A stretch of 64,000 nucleotides of DNA from Pseudohaliea sp964438205 (lineage in GTDB: Bacteria > Pseudomonadota > Gammaproteobacteria > Pseudomonadales > Halieaceae): positions 1-64,000 of the forward strand of contig CAYTJQ010000001.1 of NCBI GenBank assembly GCA_964438205.1, read 5' to 3'. Shown here one piece after another: positions 8,901 to 17,370 of the stretch (its first letter is position 1; each line of letters opens with the position of its first letter). The notes under the pieces were generated by a model. The model was given only the letters and a program-made list of their open reading frames with translations, was not told the origin of the DNA and did no database searches. The position numbers and the translations under genes were made by a program.

Positions 8901-9697
8901 AGCGGCAGCACGTCGAGACCCTCCTCGCCGCGCAGCGCATGCGCGAGCTCGCGGATATCGCGCTCCCCGGGGAGGAAGACGAGCATGTCGCCGCGCGGTC
9001 CCCAGGCGCCGTCGCGTACTTCCCGCACACGCTCCGCCAGGGCCGGCAGCGGATCCCGGTCTTCGCCGGGTTCCGGCGGCAGGTAATGTGTCTCCACGGG
9101 GTAGGACCGCCCGGGCACTTCCACCACCGGCGCCCCGTCGAAATGCCGGGAGAAACGCTCCACGTCGATGGTCGCCGAGGTGATCACGACCTTGAGGTCC
9201 GGCCGGCGAGGCAGCAGCCGGTGCAGGTAGCCGAGGAGAAAGTCGATGTTGAGACTGCGTTCGTGGGCCTCGTCGATGATCAGCGTGTCGTAGGCGCGAA
9301 GCTCCCGGTCCCGGCGCAGCTCCGCGAGGAGGATACCGTCGGTCATGAGCTTCACCGCCGTTTCGGGCCCGACGCTGTCCTGGAAGCGCACCTGGTAGCC
9401 GACGAGGCCGCCGAGGGGCGTCGCCAGCTCGTCGGCAATGCGCCGCGCCACGTTGCGCGCGGCGAGGCGCCGCGGCTGCGTATGGCCGATGCGCTGCGCG
9501 CGGCCCCGGCCGAGCTCCAGGCAGATCTTGGGCAGCTGGGTGGTCTTCCCGGAGCCGGTCTCGCCGGCGACGATGACCACCTGATGGCCGCTGAGCGCCG
9601 CGGCGATCTCCCCGCGCAGCGCGGCGACCGGCAGCTCCTCGGGGTAGCGGATCGGCGGGATGGCGCGCGGCCTGGGGGTGGCTTCCGGGTCAGTCAT
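5951..9697 (-). CDS. hrpA: ATP-dependent RNA helicase HrpA
   Basis: A DEAH-box helicase of 1248 aa, close to the usual 1300 aa. Walker A is AGETGSGKTTQLPK, motif II is DEAH in IIDEAHERS, motif III is SAT in VITSATID, and motif VI is QRKGRCGRVGPG. After the helicase core come the winged-helix/ratchet region and the long HrpA-specific C-terminal domain. In E. coli HrpA rescues stalled ribosomes by splitting them. The ATG at 9697 is preferred over the GTG one codon upstream; no strong Shine-Dalgarno is seen for either. Long open frames on the opposite strand are GC-driven shadows. Confidence 0.96.
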   Translation of the reverse strand: MTDPEATPRPRAIPPIRYPEELPVAALRGEIAAALSGHQVVIVAGETGSGKTTQLPKICLELGRGRAQRIGHTQPRRLAARNVARRIADELATPLGGLVGYQVRFQDSVGPETAVKLMTDGILLAELRRDRELRAYDTLIIDEAHERSLNIDFLLGYLHRLLPRRPDLKVVITSATIDVERFSRHFDGAPVVEVPGRSYPVETHYLPPEPGEDRDPLPALAERVREVRDGAWGPRGDMLVFLPGERDIRELAHALRGEEGLDVLPLYARLGQAEQARVFDPRSRRGLRVVLATNVAETSVTVPGIRYVIDPGEARINRYSPRSRIQRLPIEPVSRASADQRKGRCGRVGPGVCLRLYSEADYLSRPAFTDPEIRRSNLAAVILQMLDLRLGAVERFPFLEPPERKGVREGYRLLEELGAVDPRQRLTPLGRKLARLPVDPIAGRMILAASDHGCVPEVLVIASALAVQDPRERPADRQAQADKAHARFRDPRSDFLAFLQLWRYFEERRQALSQNQLRKLCKQEYLSFLRLREWRDIHRQLSIACRQQGIAVPSRLAEEPDYAAIHRALLPGLLANVAQRHEGREYLGARNRKLWVFPGSTLHRKPPPWLVAAEVVETSRVFARTAAAIEPDWLLSVNPALLRRHHYEPRWQRGSGRVVATERVTLFGLTVSDGATVHYGPIDPPLARELLIREGLVPGRWRQQPAFLRHNLAEAAALADLENRIRRRDLLVDEEALFTFYDERLPADITTAAKLARWLKRTPGADAALRLSRSELAARLPGDDLEAQFPDQLTWEGQRYPLAYRFEPGGEADGVSVTVPVALLNRVPRYRFDWLVPGLLREKCEALVRGLPKRIRRNLVPVPDTVAAALGDLVPADRPLPVALAPVLSRLGACRVEAADFDPGALDDFYRMNVRVVDAEGRLLAQGRDLEALVARFRDETAAAVSGPGAPGPARAGITAWDFGELPARWSEEQAGVAIVAFPALEDRGDSVAIRLFDYAEDALASHRRGLARLAALQLARPLRSLRKRLLHGNEDQLLLAAAGLEREPLVDDLLAAAVLEACALGAGDCRDPATFAAAVQRGNGQLVAVANELEQRLRNTLRPLATARPRLAKLSGQWPGAVADVEAQLADLLRPGFILAAPFDRLAQYPRYAKALDHRLERLPAQPAKDEQARAQLETLSAPLAALLAERPHVRFMSEEIRVYSEMLEEFRVSLFAQQLGTSRPVSAKRLARQWQDCEAWLAAHPR

Positions 9698-9733
9698 CAC
9701 GGAGCATGGCGCACCCGCGGGCGCACCGCGGCT

Positions 9734-10315
9734 TCAGCCCTTGTCGGGGGCCTGGTCGGGGGCTTGGTCGGGAGCCTGGTCCGCAGCGTGGTCGATGGTC
9801 GCCTCGCCGCTGGCGATCTCTGCAGCGTCGCCGGCGGCCGGCTGCTGCGCAAACTGGCCGCGCTCGAGATACAGCAGCTGGAGCACGACCGAGGGCTGGC
9901 CGCTGCCGGCATCGGCGCCGAGCACGAGCACGCTCGGCTCGCCCTCCTCGACCGTCACGGCAGAAATACCGAAGATGACCACGTTGGGATCGTGCTCGGC
10001 GTGAAAGGTCCTGACCGGCTTCTCCTCGCGCAAGGCATCGGCGATGTTGGCCACGAGCAGGGTCACCCCCGCGCGGAAGGCACCGAAGTTGAGCCGGCCG
10101 CGGTACTCGCTAGGGTCCAGGGCCACCTCGAAGCGGACCTCGGAGCCGTCCTCCATGCGCACCCGGGTCAGCGGCACCGGCTTGCCCTCACTGAGCTCGC
10201 GGTAGAGGTTCTTGGCCTCCGTGCGGGTCGCCTCGAGGAAGACCTTGTGCAGCAGGTTCACGGACAGGGTCAGGAACTTGTCCGTGGGAAGCGTGTGCGT
10301 CTGGGTCCCGGCCAT
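9734..10315 (-). CDS. Uncharacterised 193-aa protein with (DQAP)n C-terminal tail
   Basis: I do not recognise the family. The start is the ATG at 10315 (MAGTQTHTLPTDKFLTLS). The protein appears cytoplasmic: no signal peptide or membrane segment. The segments RMEDGSEVRFEVALD, VTLLVANIADALREE and NVVIFGISAVTVEEGEPSVLVLGA suggest an alpha/beta fold, ending around residue 160. The remainder is a low-complexity acidic tail with DQAP repeated three times then DKG, encoded by a 12-bp tandem repeat. It lies 36 bases upstream of hrpA on the same strand and diverges from mnmC, so it may be co-transcribed with hrpA. Confidence 0.75.
   Translation of the reverse strand: MAGTQTHTLPTDKFLTLSVNLLHKVFLEATRTEAKNLYRELSEGKPVPLTRVRMEDGSEVRFEVALDPSEYRGRLNFGAFRAGVTLLVANIADALREEKPVRTFHAEHDPNVVIFGISAVTVEEGEPSVLVLGADAGSGQPSVVLQLLYLERGQFAQQPAAGDAAEIASGEATIDHAADQAPDQAPDQAPDKG
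9743..9790. repeat. 12-bp tandem repeat, about four units, encoding DQAP
   Basis: Units of 12 bp beginning GTCGGGGGCCTG repeat at 9743, 9755, 9767 and 9779 with increasing divergence. On the minus strand each gives one Asp-Gln-Ala-Pro tetrapeptide at the C-terminus of the 193-aa protein. Because 12 is a multiple of three, gain or loss of units would lengthen or shorten the tail without a frameshift. Confidence 0.85.
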
Positions 10316-10455
10316 GCTGGTCTCGCGCGTATCGCGTACTGACTGTGTGAAGACGCGCGAGTCTAAACGCTGCGACGGGCCATGGCCAGCGCCGCCTCTG
10401 ACAGCGCCGCCTCTGCTATCCTTGCGCCCCTCACGTTTCCGGCGCCGCGACCCCG

Positions 10456-12474
10456 ATGGACTCACAGCAAGCCCCCTGGCGTCCCCTGCCCACCGCCGAG
10501 CTCGACTGGGAGGCCGGGGGCGCACCGCGCTCGCGCCGCTACGGCGACATCTATTTTTCACCGGAAGACGGTCCGGCCGAGAGCCGGCACGTCTTCCTCG
10601 CCGGCAACGGGCTCCCGGAGCGCTGGCGACAGCACGATGGGCCCGTGTTCCGCGTCGGCGAGCTCGGCTTCGGCACCGGCCTCAATTTCCTGGTGACCGC
10701 GGCCGCGCTGCAGCGGGAGGCGCCGGCGGGGCTGCGGCTGCACTACTGGGCCGTGGAGGGCGAGCCCCTGCGGCCGGACGACCTGGCGCGCTGCGCCGGC
10801 GCCCTGCCGCCGGCGCTCGCTGCGCCGGCCGCAGCGCTGGCGGCGGGTTACCCGCCGCCGGTGCCCGGCGTGCACCGCCTGCTCTTCGATGACGGCCACA
10901 TCGTGCTCGACCTCTACTGGGGCGACGCCGCCGCGGCCCTCGCGGATCTTGCCAGCCACGGGCGCCGCTGGTTCGACGCCTGGTACCTCGACGGCTTCGC
11001 CCCGGCGAGGAACGCGGCGCTCTGGCAGGAGCCGCTCTGGCGCGACCTGGCGCGCCTCAGCCGGACCGCTGCCACGGTCGCCACTTTCACCGCCGCCGGC
11101 CACGTGCGCCGCGGCCTCGCCGCGGCCGGATTCGCGATGGCAAAGCGCGAGGGCTTCGGCGCCAAGCGCGAATCGCTCCACGGGCAGCTCGCCGAGGCCG
11201 CGCCCGCCGCGGAGGAGGATGGCACGCCCTGGGATCTGCCCCAGCACACGCCACCCGCACCGTCCAGCGCGCTCGTCATCGGCGCGGGCATCGCCGGGGC
11301 CTGTGCCGCCGCCGCCCTCGCCCGTCGCGGCGTGACAGTCACGGTGCTCGAGGCCGGACCCGTGGCCGGTCGAGGCTCGGGCAATGCCCAGGGCGTACTG
11401 TTCACGCGCCTGTCGCACCGCCATGGACCGCTCACGGATATCGCCCTGCTCGCCTACCTCGACGCCGCCCGCTGCTACCGGTCCCTGTTCGATACGGGCA
11501 GGCTGCGTACCGGCGACGACGGCGAGCTGGGCGGCTGCTTCCAGCTGGCTGGCCCCAAGGTCCGCCTGGACCGGCTGGGCCCTGCCCTCGCCTCGATCCC
11601 CGAACTCGCCGAGGTGCTGGACCCGGCGGCAGCGGCGGAACGGCTCGGCGTGACGCCCGCGGACAGCGGCCTGTGGCTGCCGCACTCGGGTTGGCTGCAC
11701 CCCGCCGCCGCCTGCCGCGCCCTCCTCGCCGGCAGGGGGATCACGCCGGTGGAGCACAGCGGCGACGTCGCCCTCAGCCGGGAGGACGGCCGCTGGCGGG
11801 CGCTGGCCGCCGACGGCCGCTCCTGGTCCGCCGACATCGCGGTGGTCGCCGCGGGCGTCGCCAGTGCGGGCCTCGCGGACCTTTACTGGCTGCCGCTGAG
11901 GCCGATCCGCGGCCAGGTGAGCGCGCTGCCGGCGGCGGCGGTGCCGGGAAAGCTCCGCGCGCCCTTCTGTCACAGCGGCTACGTCACGCCGCCCCGTGAC
12001 GGCACCCTCAACTTCGGCGCGAGCTTTGCACCCGGGGACGCGGACCGATCGCTGCGCCGGGACGATCACCGGCACAACCTCGAGGCCCTGGCCGATGCAC
12101 TGCCGGCCTGGGCGCCGGCACTCCGGGCCCTGGATCCGGCCGCCGTCGACGGCCGCGCGGAGCTGCGCTGCGGGGCGCCGGACTACCTGCCGCTCGCCGG
12201 CCCGGCACCGGCACCGGCCGCCTTCCGCGAACGCTACGCTGCCCTCAGCCGCAATGCCCGGGCAACGATTCCGGCGCGCGCGCCCTGCGTGCCCGGCCTC
12301 TACCTCAGCACCGGGCACGGCTCCCGCGGCCTGAGCAGCGCCCCGCTGGCGGCGGAGCTGATCGCCAGCCAGGCCTGCGACGAGCCACCGCCGCTGCCGC
12401 GGCCCCTGGCGCGCGCCCTCGCCCCGGCGCGCTTTATACTGCGGGACCTGATCCGCAGCGGGGGCACCCCATGA
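10456..12474 (+). CDS. mnmC: Bifunctional tRNA mnm5s2U biosynthesis protein MnmC
   Basis: A 672-aa enzyme completing 5-methylaminomethyl-2-thiouridine at the tRNA wobble position. The N-terminal methyltransferase domain (about 1-245) has the SAM loop GELGFGTGLNFL and the family motif WYLDGFAPARNAALW. The C-terminal FAD oxidase domain (about 265-672) opens with the dinucleotide fold VIGAGIAGACAAAALARRG and ends with LSTGHGSRGLSSAPLAAELIA. Full-length bifunctional MnmC is typical of gammaproteobacteria. A TATCCT-TGCGCCCC promoter-like element lies at 10417-10430. The stop overlaps the ATG of the glutamine cyclotransferase gene. Confidence 0.95.
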   Translation: MDSQQAPWRPLPTAELDWEAGGAPRSRRYGDIYFSPEDGPAESRHVFLAGNGLPERWRQHDGPVFRVGELGFGTGLNFLVTAAALQREAPAGLRLHYWAVEGEPLRPDDLARCAGALPPALAAPAAALAAGYPPPVPGVHRLLFDDGHIVLDLYWGDAAAALADLASHGRRWFDAWYLDGFAPARNAALWQEPLWRDLARLSRTAATVATFTAAGHVRRGLAAAGFAMAKREGFGAKRESLHGQLAEAAPAAEEDGTPWDLPQHTPPAPSSALVIGAGIAGACAAAALARRGVTVTVLEAGPVAGRGSGNAQGVLFTRLSHRHGPLTDIALLAYLDAARCYRSLFDTGRLRTGDDGELGGCFQLAGPKVRLDRLGPALASIPELAEVLDPAAAAERLGVTPADSGLWLPHSGWLHPAAACRALLAGRGITPVEHSGDVALSREDGRWRALAADGRSWSADIAVVAAGVASAGLADLYWLPLRPIRGQVSALPAAAVPGKLRAPFCHSGYVTPPRDGTLNFGASFAPGDADRSLRRDDHRHNLEALADALPAWAPALRALDPAAVDGRAELRCGAPDYLPLAGPAPAPAAFRERYAALSRNARATIPARAPCVPGLYLSTGHGSRGLSSAPLAAELIASQACDEPPPLPRPLARALAPARFILRDLIRSGGTP

Positions 12475-13271
12475 CCCGTCACGTCGTCTTCGTTCTGAGC
12501 GGCCTGCTCGCCGGCCTCTCCGGCGCTCTTGCCACGGCCGCGCTCGCCGAGCCGCCGAAGCAATACGGCTACCGGGTTCTCGAGCAGCGCCCGCTGCCCC
12601 GGGACAACTTCGTGCAGGGCCTGGAGTTCGACGGCGCCACGCTCCTGGTCGGCACCGGGCAGTACGGCCGGTCCCGCATCCGCCGCTACGCGTTCCCGGC
12701 AATGACCCTGCTCGCCGAGCAGCGCCTGCCGCCCCGCCTTTTCGGCGAGGGCATCACCCGCTACGGCGACCGCATCTTCCAGCTCACCTGGCGCGCCGGC
12801 TTCGGGGTCGCCTGGGATGCGACGGAGCTCGAGCCGGTGGCCCGCTTTGCGCTGCCCGGGGAGGGCTGGGGCCTGACCCACAACGACACCTCGCTCATCT
12901 ACAGCGACGGCAGTGCTACCGTGCGCTTCCTCGATCCGGCCACGCTTCGCCCGACCCGCCAGCTGGTGGTGCGGCGCGACGGGGAAGCGCTGCCGCGGCT
13001 CAACGAGCTCGAGTGGATCGACGGCCGGCTCTGGGCCAACGTGTGGACCACCGACCGCATCGCGATCATCGACCCCGCCAGCGGCAGCGTCGAGGCGGAG
13101 GTGGACCTGGCGGGGCTCCTGCCCCTGCCGGAGCGGCGCCGCGACACGGACGTGCTCAACGGCATCGCCCGGGACAGCGCCGGGCAGATCTGGGTGACGG
13201 GGAAGCACTGGCCGTGGCTCTACCGCATCGAGCTGGCGCCCGCGGGCACGCGCGCACGGGAGCTGCATTAA
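12471..13271 (+). CDS. Exported glutamine cyclotransferase (glutaminyl-peptide cyclotransferase)
   Basis: A 266-aa protein with an N-terminal Sec signal (FVLSGLLAGLSGALATAALA, cleavage likely before EPPKQYG). The mature part is a five-bladed propeller of the plant/bacterial glutamine cyclotransferase family, which converts N-terminal Gln to pyroglutamate. Family motifs are FVQGLEFDG, LFGEGITRYGDRIFQLTW, GWGLTHNDTSLIYSDG, LNELEWIDGRLWANVW and VLNGIARDSAGQIWVTGK. It should act in the periplasm. The ATG overlaps the mnmC stop by four bases. Confidence 0.9.
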   Translation: MTRHVVFVLSGLLAGLSGALATAALAEPPKQYGYRVLEQRPLPRDNFVQGLEFDGATLLVGTGQYGRSRIRRYAFPAMTLLAEQRLPPRLFGEGITRYGDRIFQLTWRAGFGVAWDATELEPVARFALPGEGWGLTHNDTSLIYSDGSATVRFLDPATLRPTRQLVVRRDGEALPRLNELEWIDGRLWANVWTTDRIAIIDPASGSVEAEVDLAGLLPLPERRRDTDVLNGIARDSAGQIWVTGKHWPWLYRIELAPAGTRARELH

Positions 13272-13313
13272 CGCTACAATGGCGCCCTTTCAACCGCTGA
13301 TTACCGGAGCGCC

Positions 13314-16300
13314 ATGAACATTGCAAAAAACCTTGCANNNNNNNNNNNNNNNNNNNNNNNNNNNNNNNNNNNNNNNNNNNNNNNNNNNNNNNNNNNNNNN
13401 NNNNNNNNNNNNNNNNNNNNNNNNNNNNNNNNNNNNNGCCGCCCGGTCGCCCACCCGGCCTTCGAGGGGGTCCGGGAAGCCCGCATCCCCGCCCTCAACC
13501 TGACGGTGCAGCACTTCGTCCACCGGGAGACCGGCGCCCTCCATTACCACCTCGCCACGGACAACCCGGAGAATGTTTTCCTGGTCGCCTTCCGCACCGT
13601 GCCCGAAGACTCCACCGGCGTCGCCCACATCCTCGAGCACACGGCGCTCTGCGGCAGCGAGCGCTACCCGGTGCGCGACCCGTTCTTCATGATGCTCCGG
13701 CGCTCGCTGAATACCTTCATGAACGCCTTCACCAGCTCGGACTGGACCGCCTACCCCTTCGCCAGCCAGAACCGGAAGGACTTTGCCAACCTCCTCGACG
13801 TCTACCTGGACGCGGCCTTCTTCTCGCGCCTGGATCCGCTGGACTTCGCCCAGGAAGGGCACCGGGTGGAGTTTGCCGAGCCCGACGACCCGTCGAGCGA
13901 CCTCGTCTACCGCGGGGTGGTCTACAACGAGATGAAGGGCGCCATGAGCTCCCCGGTGGCCACGCTGTGGCAGACCCTCTGCGAACACCTGTTCCCGACC
14001 AGCACCTACCACTACAACTCCGGCGGCGACCCGGCACACATCCCCTCGCTCAGCTACGAGCAGCTGACGGCGTTCTACCGCAGCCACTACCATCCGTCGA
14101 ACGCGATCTTCATGACCTTCGGTGACATCCCCGCCGACGAACACCAGGCCGTTTTCGAGGAGCGCGCCCTCGGCCGCTTCGGGAAGCTGGACGAACAGAT
14201 CGCCGTCACCCCGGAACAGCGCTTCAAGGCGCCGAAGCGGGTGACCGCGGCCTACGCCTACGACGAGGGCGACGAACTGGCCGGCAAGACGCACGTGGTC
14301 CTCGGCTGGATGCTCGGCGAGAGCGCGGACCTCGAAGCCATGCTGGAGGCGCAGCTGCTCACCAGCGTGCTGCTCGAGAACAGCGCCTCGCCGTTGCAGC
14401 ACGCCCTCGAGACCACCGACCTCGGCAGCGCCCCCTCACCGCTCTGCGGCCTCGAGGACGGCATGCGCGAAATGGTGTTCTGCTGCGGTATCGAGGGCAG
14501 CGAGGCGGAGCACGCCGACGCCATCGAGGCGCTGGTGCTCGACACGCTCGAGCGGGTCGCGCGGGAAGGCGTGCCCCGGGAGCAGGTGGAGGCAGTGCTG
14601 CACCAGCTCGAGCTGCACCAGCGGGAAGTCGGCGGCGACGGCTTCCCCTACGGGCTCAGCCTCATGATGCAGGCCATCGGCAGCGCCACCCATTACAGCG
14701 ACCCCATCGCCGTGCTGGACCTGGAGCCGGCACTGGACGCCCTGCGGGAAAAGATCGGCGACCCCGGCTACCTGCCGGCCCTCGCCCGGCGCCTGCTGCT
14801 CGACAACCCGCACCGGGTCACCCTGGTGATGACCCCGGACCCGGGCCTCTCCGCCCGCCGCGCCGAGGAAGAAAAGACACGTCTCGCGGCCCTGCGGGAA
14901 ACACTGGATGGCGCCGGGGAAAAGGCTGTCGTCGAGCGCGCCGCCGCCCTGAAGGCGCGACAGGCGGCCGAGGACGATGCCAGCCTGCTGCCGAAGGTCA
15001 CCCTCGAGGATGTGCCTGCGGAGCTGCCGCGCCTCGCCTACCACGAGGATGAAGCGTCCGGACTCCCGGTGACGACCTACGAGACCGCCACCAACGGCCT
15101 GGTCTACCAGCAGCTCGTGGCGCCGCTGCCGGCCCTCGACGACGAGGAGCTTGCGCTGCTGCCCCACTACACGGGGACGGCGACGGAACTCGGCCTCGGC
15201 GAAGCCGATTACCTGGAGACCCAGCACCGGCAGTCCGCCGCCGTCGGCGGCATCAACGTGTACACGAGCATGCGCGGCGACGTCGATGACCCGCAGCGGG
15301 TCCTCGCCAACCTCGTGCTGTCCAGCAAGGCGCTGCAGCGCAAGGCGGCCGACCAGCTGGCGCTCATGCGCGATACGCGGGAGGTGCTGCGTTTCGACGA
15401 ATTGCCGCGGCTGCGCGAGCTCGTCGCCCAGCAGCGCGCCCGGCGCGACCAGTCGGTCACCGGCCAGGGTCACAGTCTCGCCATGGCGGCCGCCTGCGCG
15501 GGCATGAGCCCCATGGCCCGGCTGCAACACCAGTCAACGGGCCTCGCCGGCCTGCGCAGCCTGCGCGCCCTCGACCGGGCCCTCGGCAACGACAGCGAGC
15601 TGCAGACCTTCGCCGGCCGGCTCGTGCACCTGCACGGGCGCCTCACCGCGGCGCGCCCGGAGCTGCTGACGGTGACGGAGCCGGGCAGCCGGGCGGAGCT
15701 GCTCGAGGCAGCACAGTCGCTGGCGGCCACGCTGCCCGCGGGCACCGAGGATGGCCTCGTCCTCGCCCCGGTCCGGGAGCGTCGCGGCGAGTGCTGGCTC
15801 ACCAACACCCAGGTGAACTTCTGCGCGCGCGCCTATCCGACGGTACCGGTCGGGCACCCGGATGCGGCAGCGCTCACGGTACTCGCGGCGTACCTGCGCA
15901 ACGGCTTCCTGCACCGCGCGATCCGCGAACAGGGCGGCGCCTATGGCGGCGGCGCTTCCCAGGACTCGAGCATCGCGGCCTTCCGCTTCTTTTCCTACCG
16001 CGACCCGCGGCTCTCGGAGACGCTCGACGATTTCGACGCCTCCCTGCGCTGGCTCGAGGAGCGCGCGCCGGACCCGGCAGCCCTCGAGGAAGCGGTGCTC
16101 GGCGTCATCGCCAGCTTCGACAAGCCCGGATCCCCGGCCGGTGAGGCGCGGCAGGACTTCCACAACCGCCGCTTCGGTCGCGGCCACGAGCAGCGCATGG
16201 CCTTCCGCCAGCGGGTCCTCGCGGTCGGCCACGACGACCTGGTCCGGGTTGCCGCCGTCTACCTGGTGCCGGAGCGCGCCAGCACCGCGGTCATCACGGG

Positions 16301-16373
16301 CGCGGCGCAGCGCGACGCCACCGCGGCGCTGCGCGAGCGCCTGGACCTGGCACTCTGCGAGCTCCGGGACTAG
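13314..16373 (+). CDS. M16C metalloprotease, PreP/presequence-protease-like (interrupted by scaffold gap)
   Basis: A zinc peptidase of about 1000 aa with two duplicated inverzincin halves that degrade short peptides inside a closed chamber. The HxxEH zinc motif is HILEHTALCGSE and the distal ligand is in VVYNEMKGAMSSP. The M16C-associated middle domain follows and the C-terminal half has REQGGAYGGGASQDSS. Only MNIAKNLA is readable before the 100-N gap; those residues may belong to this gene (GGAG precedes the ATG) or to a separate start, because the gap length is unknown. From RPVAHPAFEGVREARIP onward the frame is intact to the stop. No signal peptide can be judged. Confidence 0.85.
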   Translation: MNIAKNLAXXXXXXXXXXXXXXXXXXXXXXXXXXXXXXXXXXRPVAHPAFEGVREARIPALNLTVQHFVHRETGALHYHLATDNPENVFLVAFRTVPEDSTGVAHILEHTALCGSERYPVRDPFFMMLRRSLNTFMNAFTSSDWTAYPFASQNRKDFANLLDVYLDAAFFSRLDPLDFAQEGHRVEFAEPDDPSSDLVYRGVVYNEMKGAMSSPVATLWQTLCEHLFPTSTYHYNSGGDPAHIPSLSYEQLTAFYRSHYHPSNAIFMTFGDIPADEHQAVFEERALGRFGKLDEQIAVTPEQRFKAPKRVTAAYAYDEGDELAGKTHVVLGWMLGESADLEAMLEAQLLTSVLLENSASPLQHALETTDLGSAPSPLCGLEDGMREMVFCCGIEGSEAEHADAIEALVLDTLERVAREGVPREQVEAVLHQLELHQREVGGDGFPYGLSLMMQAIGSATHYSDPIAVLDLEPALDALREKIGDPGYLPALARRLLLDNPHRVTLVMTPDPGLSARRAEEEKTRLAALRETLDGAGEKAVVERAAALKARQAAEDDASLLPKVTLEDVPAELPRLAYHEDEASGLPVTTYETATNGLVYQQLVAPLPALDDEELALLPHYTGTATELGLGEADYLETQHRQSAAVGGINVYTSMRGDVDDPQRVLANLVLSSKALQRKAADQLALMRDTREVLRFDELPRLRELVAQQRARRDQSVTGQGHSLAMAAACAGMSPMARLQHQSTGLAGLRSLRALDRALGNDSELQTFAGRLVHLHGRLTAARPELLTVTEPGSRAELLEAAQSLAATLPAGTEDGLVLAPVRERRGECWLTNTQVNFCARAYPTVPVGHPDAAALTVLAAYLRNGFLHRAIREQGGAYGGGASQDSSIAAFRFFSYRDPRLSETLDDFDASLRWLEERAPDPAALEEAVLGVIASFDKPGSPAGEARQDFHNRRFGRGHEQRMAFRQRVLAVGHDDLVRVAAVYLVPERASTAVITGAAQRDATAALRERLDLALCELRD
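13338..13437. other. Scaffold gap (100 N) at the N-terminus of the M16C protease
   Basis: Exactly 100 N of unknown true length. The reading frame across it is nominal only. Confidence 0.98.
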
Positions 16374-16414
16374 CCCGAACGTTTCGTGAACCGCCGCGGC
16401 GGGAGGCGGCCAGC

Positions 16415-17008
16415 TCAGGGCGGACGCAGCTGCGGCAGCGGGCGGCGCAGGCTGAAGTAGTCCGCCGCAACCGGCGTCCCGGCCGGCGCCTCCAGCAGGA
16501 GCAGACGCCCCCGCCCGTCTTCATCGAGGAAGTCACGCTCGAAGGCCGCGCGCCGCACACGCACGTTTCCCCGCGCGGGATCGGCCAGTTCCACGGCGGC
16601 CGGCGACACCCCGCGGAGCACGGCAAAATGCGGCTGCCCCCGCGGCGCCAGCCAGGCGATGGCCGGCGCTCGCAACGCGTCCAGGGCCTCTGCGCGCACC
16701 GCAACGCCGCTCGCTGCGAGGCCCCGCGCCTCGGCCAGGGTCGCCAGTGCGCGCAGGGATACGCCATGCCGGTGCAGGGCATCGCTGCCCACGGTCGCCA
16801 GCAGCGCCTCGAGAAGCTCTGCCTCGCTCGTCGGACGCAGGAAGTAGTGAGTCAGCAGTGTCGCCAGGGCCGCGGTTCCACAGCTGAAGTCACGCTGCTG
16901 CCGCACCACGCCGGCGTCGCGCAGCACGACCCAGGACTCGAAAGCGGACGCGCCGTGCGGCCCGCAAAGAAGCGCCAGCGCAACGACGCAGCGGAGCAGC
17001 CGAGTCAG
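16415..17008 (-). CDS. Free periplasmic C39-type cysteine protease (FapD-like)
   Basis: A 197-aa protein with an N-terminal signal sequence (LLRCVVALALLCGPHGASA) followed by one C39 peptidase domain. Catalytic elements are complete: Gln37/38 and Cys43 in QQRDFSCGTAALATLL, His127 in GQPHFAVLRGV and Asp143 in ELADPARG. C39 domains normally sit inside ABC exporters and cut double-glycine leaders; a lone exported copy is the FapD arrangement of functional-amyloid operons. The only available start is a CTG at 17008 overlapping the stop of the upstream gene, so translation is probably coupled. The likely substrate is the product of 17371-17706, which has a leader-like motif. Confidence 0.82.
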   Translation of the reverse strand: MTRLLRCVVALALLCGPHGASAFESWVVLRDAGVVRQQRDFSCGTAALATLLTHYFLRPTSEAELLEALLATVGSDALHRHGVSLRALATLAEARGLAASGVAVRAEALDALRAPAIAWLAPRGQPHFAVLRGVSPAAVELADPARGNVRVRRAAFERDFLDEDGRGRLLLLEAPAGTPVAADYFSLRRPLPQLRPP

Positions 17009-17307
17009 ATGCCGACGGGACCCTCCACCGCTCTGCCGGTGCCATCCGCCAGCTCGCGCCGCGCCCAGCGCTGCGCCAGCACCGCGCAGAGGACACTGCC
17101 GAGGGCAAAGGCACCCGCGAACGCGGCCAGACAGGCCATGCCCAGCGTCGGCCGCCCGGCGACGAAGCACAGGATTGCGACACCCGGCAGGGCCGACAGG
17201 TAAATGAGGCTCGTGCCGAAAAGGTAGCGCCAGTAGACGTTGCGCCGCGCGCGCAGGGCGGCCTCCCGTTCTCCGTTTGCAATCAGATCTCTCAGGGGAT
17301 GTTCCAT
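17005..17307 (-). CDS. Small two-TM membrane protein of the C39 module
   Basis: A 100-aa protein with a charged N-terminal helix (MEHPLRDLIANGEREAALRARR) followed by two hydrophobic segments (about 30-52 and 58-82) and a short hydrophilic tail. I do not recognise the family. The ATG at 17307 has GGAG 8 bases upstream. It sits between the precursor gene and the C39 protease and overlaps the latter by four bases. Possible roles are an inner-membrane assembly helper or, if the precursor is an antimicrobial peptide, an immunity protein; neither is shown by the sequence. Confidence 0.75.
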   Translation of the reverse strand: MEHPLRDLIANGEREAALRARRNVYWRYLFGTSLIYLSALPGVAILCFVAGRPTLGMACLAAFAGAFALGSVLCAVLAQRWARRELADGTGRAVEGPVGI

Positions 17308-17370
17308 GGGCACAGCTCCATTGGCCGCGGCTGGCCGCTGAACCGCGGCCCCGGGGGCCGCGGAATCGCT

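Noticed and set aside
5960..10342. A 1460-codon open frame on the plus strand opposite hrpA
   Set aside because: Antisense to a well-conserved helicase; composition is Arg/Gln/Gly-rich and shows no motif. Long antisense frames are expected at this GC content.
10558..12702. A 714-codon minus-strand frame opposite mnmC, and similar long frames opposite the M16C protease, the phytase and the TonB receptors
   Set aside because: All are frame shadows of genes with clear catalytic motifs, with no ribosome-binding sites or recognisable domains.
16391..16402. Perfect palindrome CCGCCGCGGCGG after the M16C protease gene
   Set aside because: No T run follows on either strand and such GC-only palindromes occur by chance in this composition.
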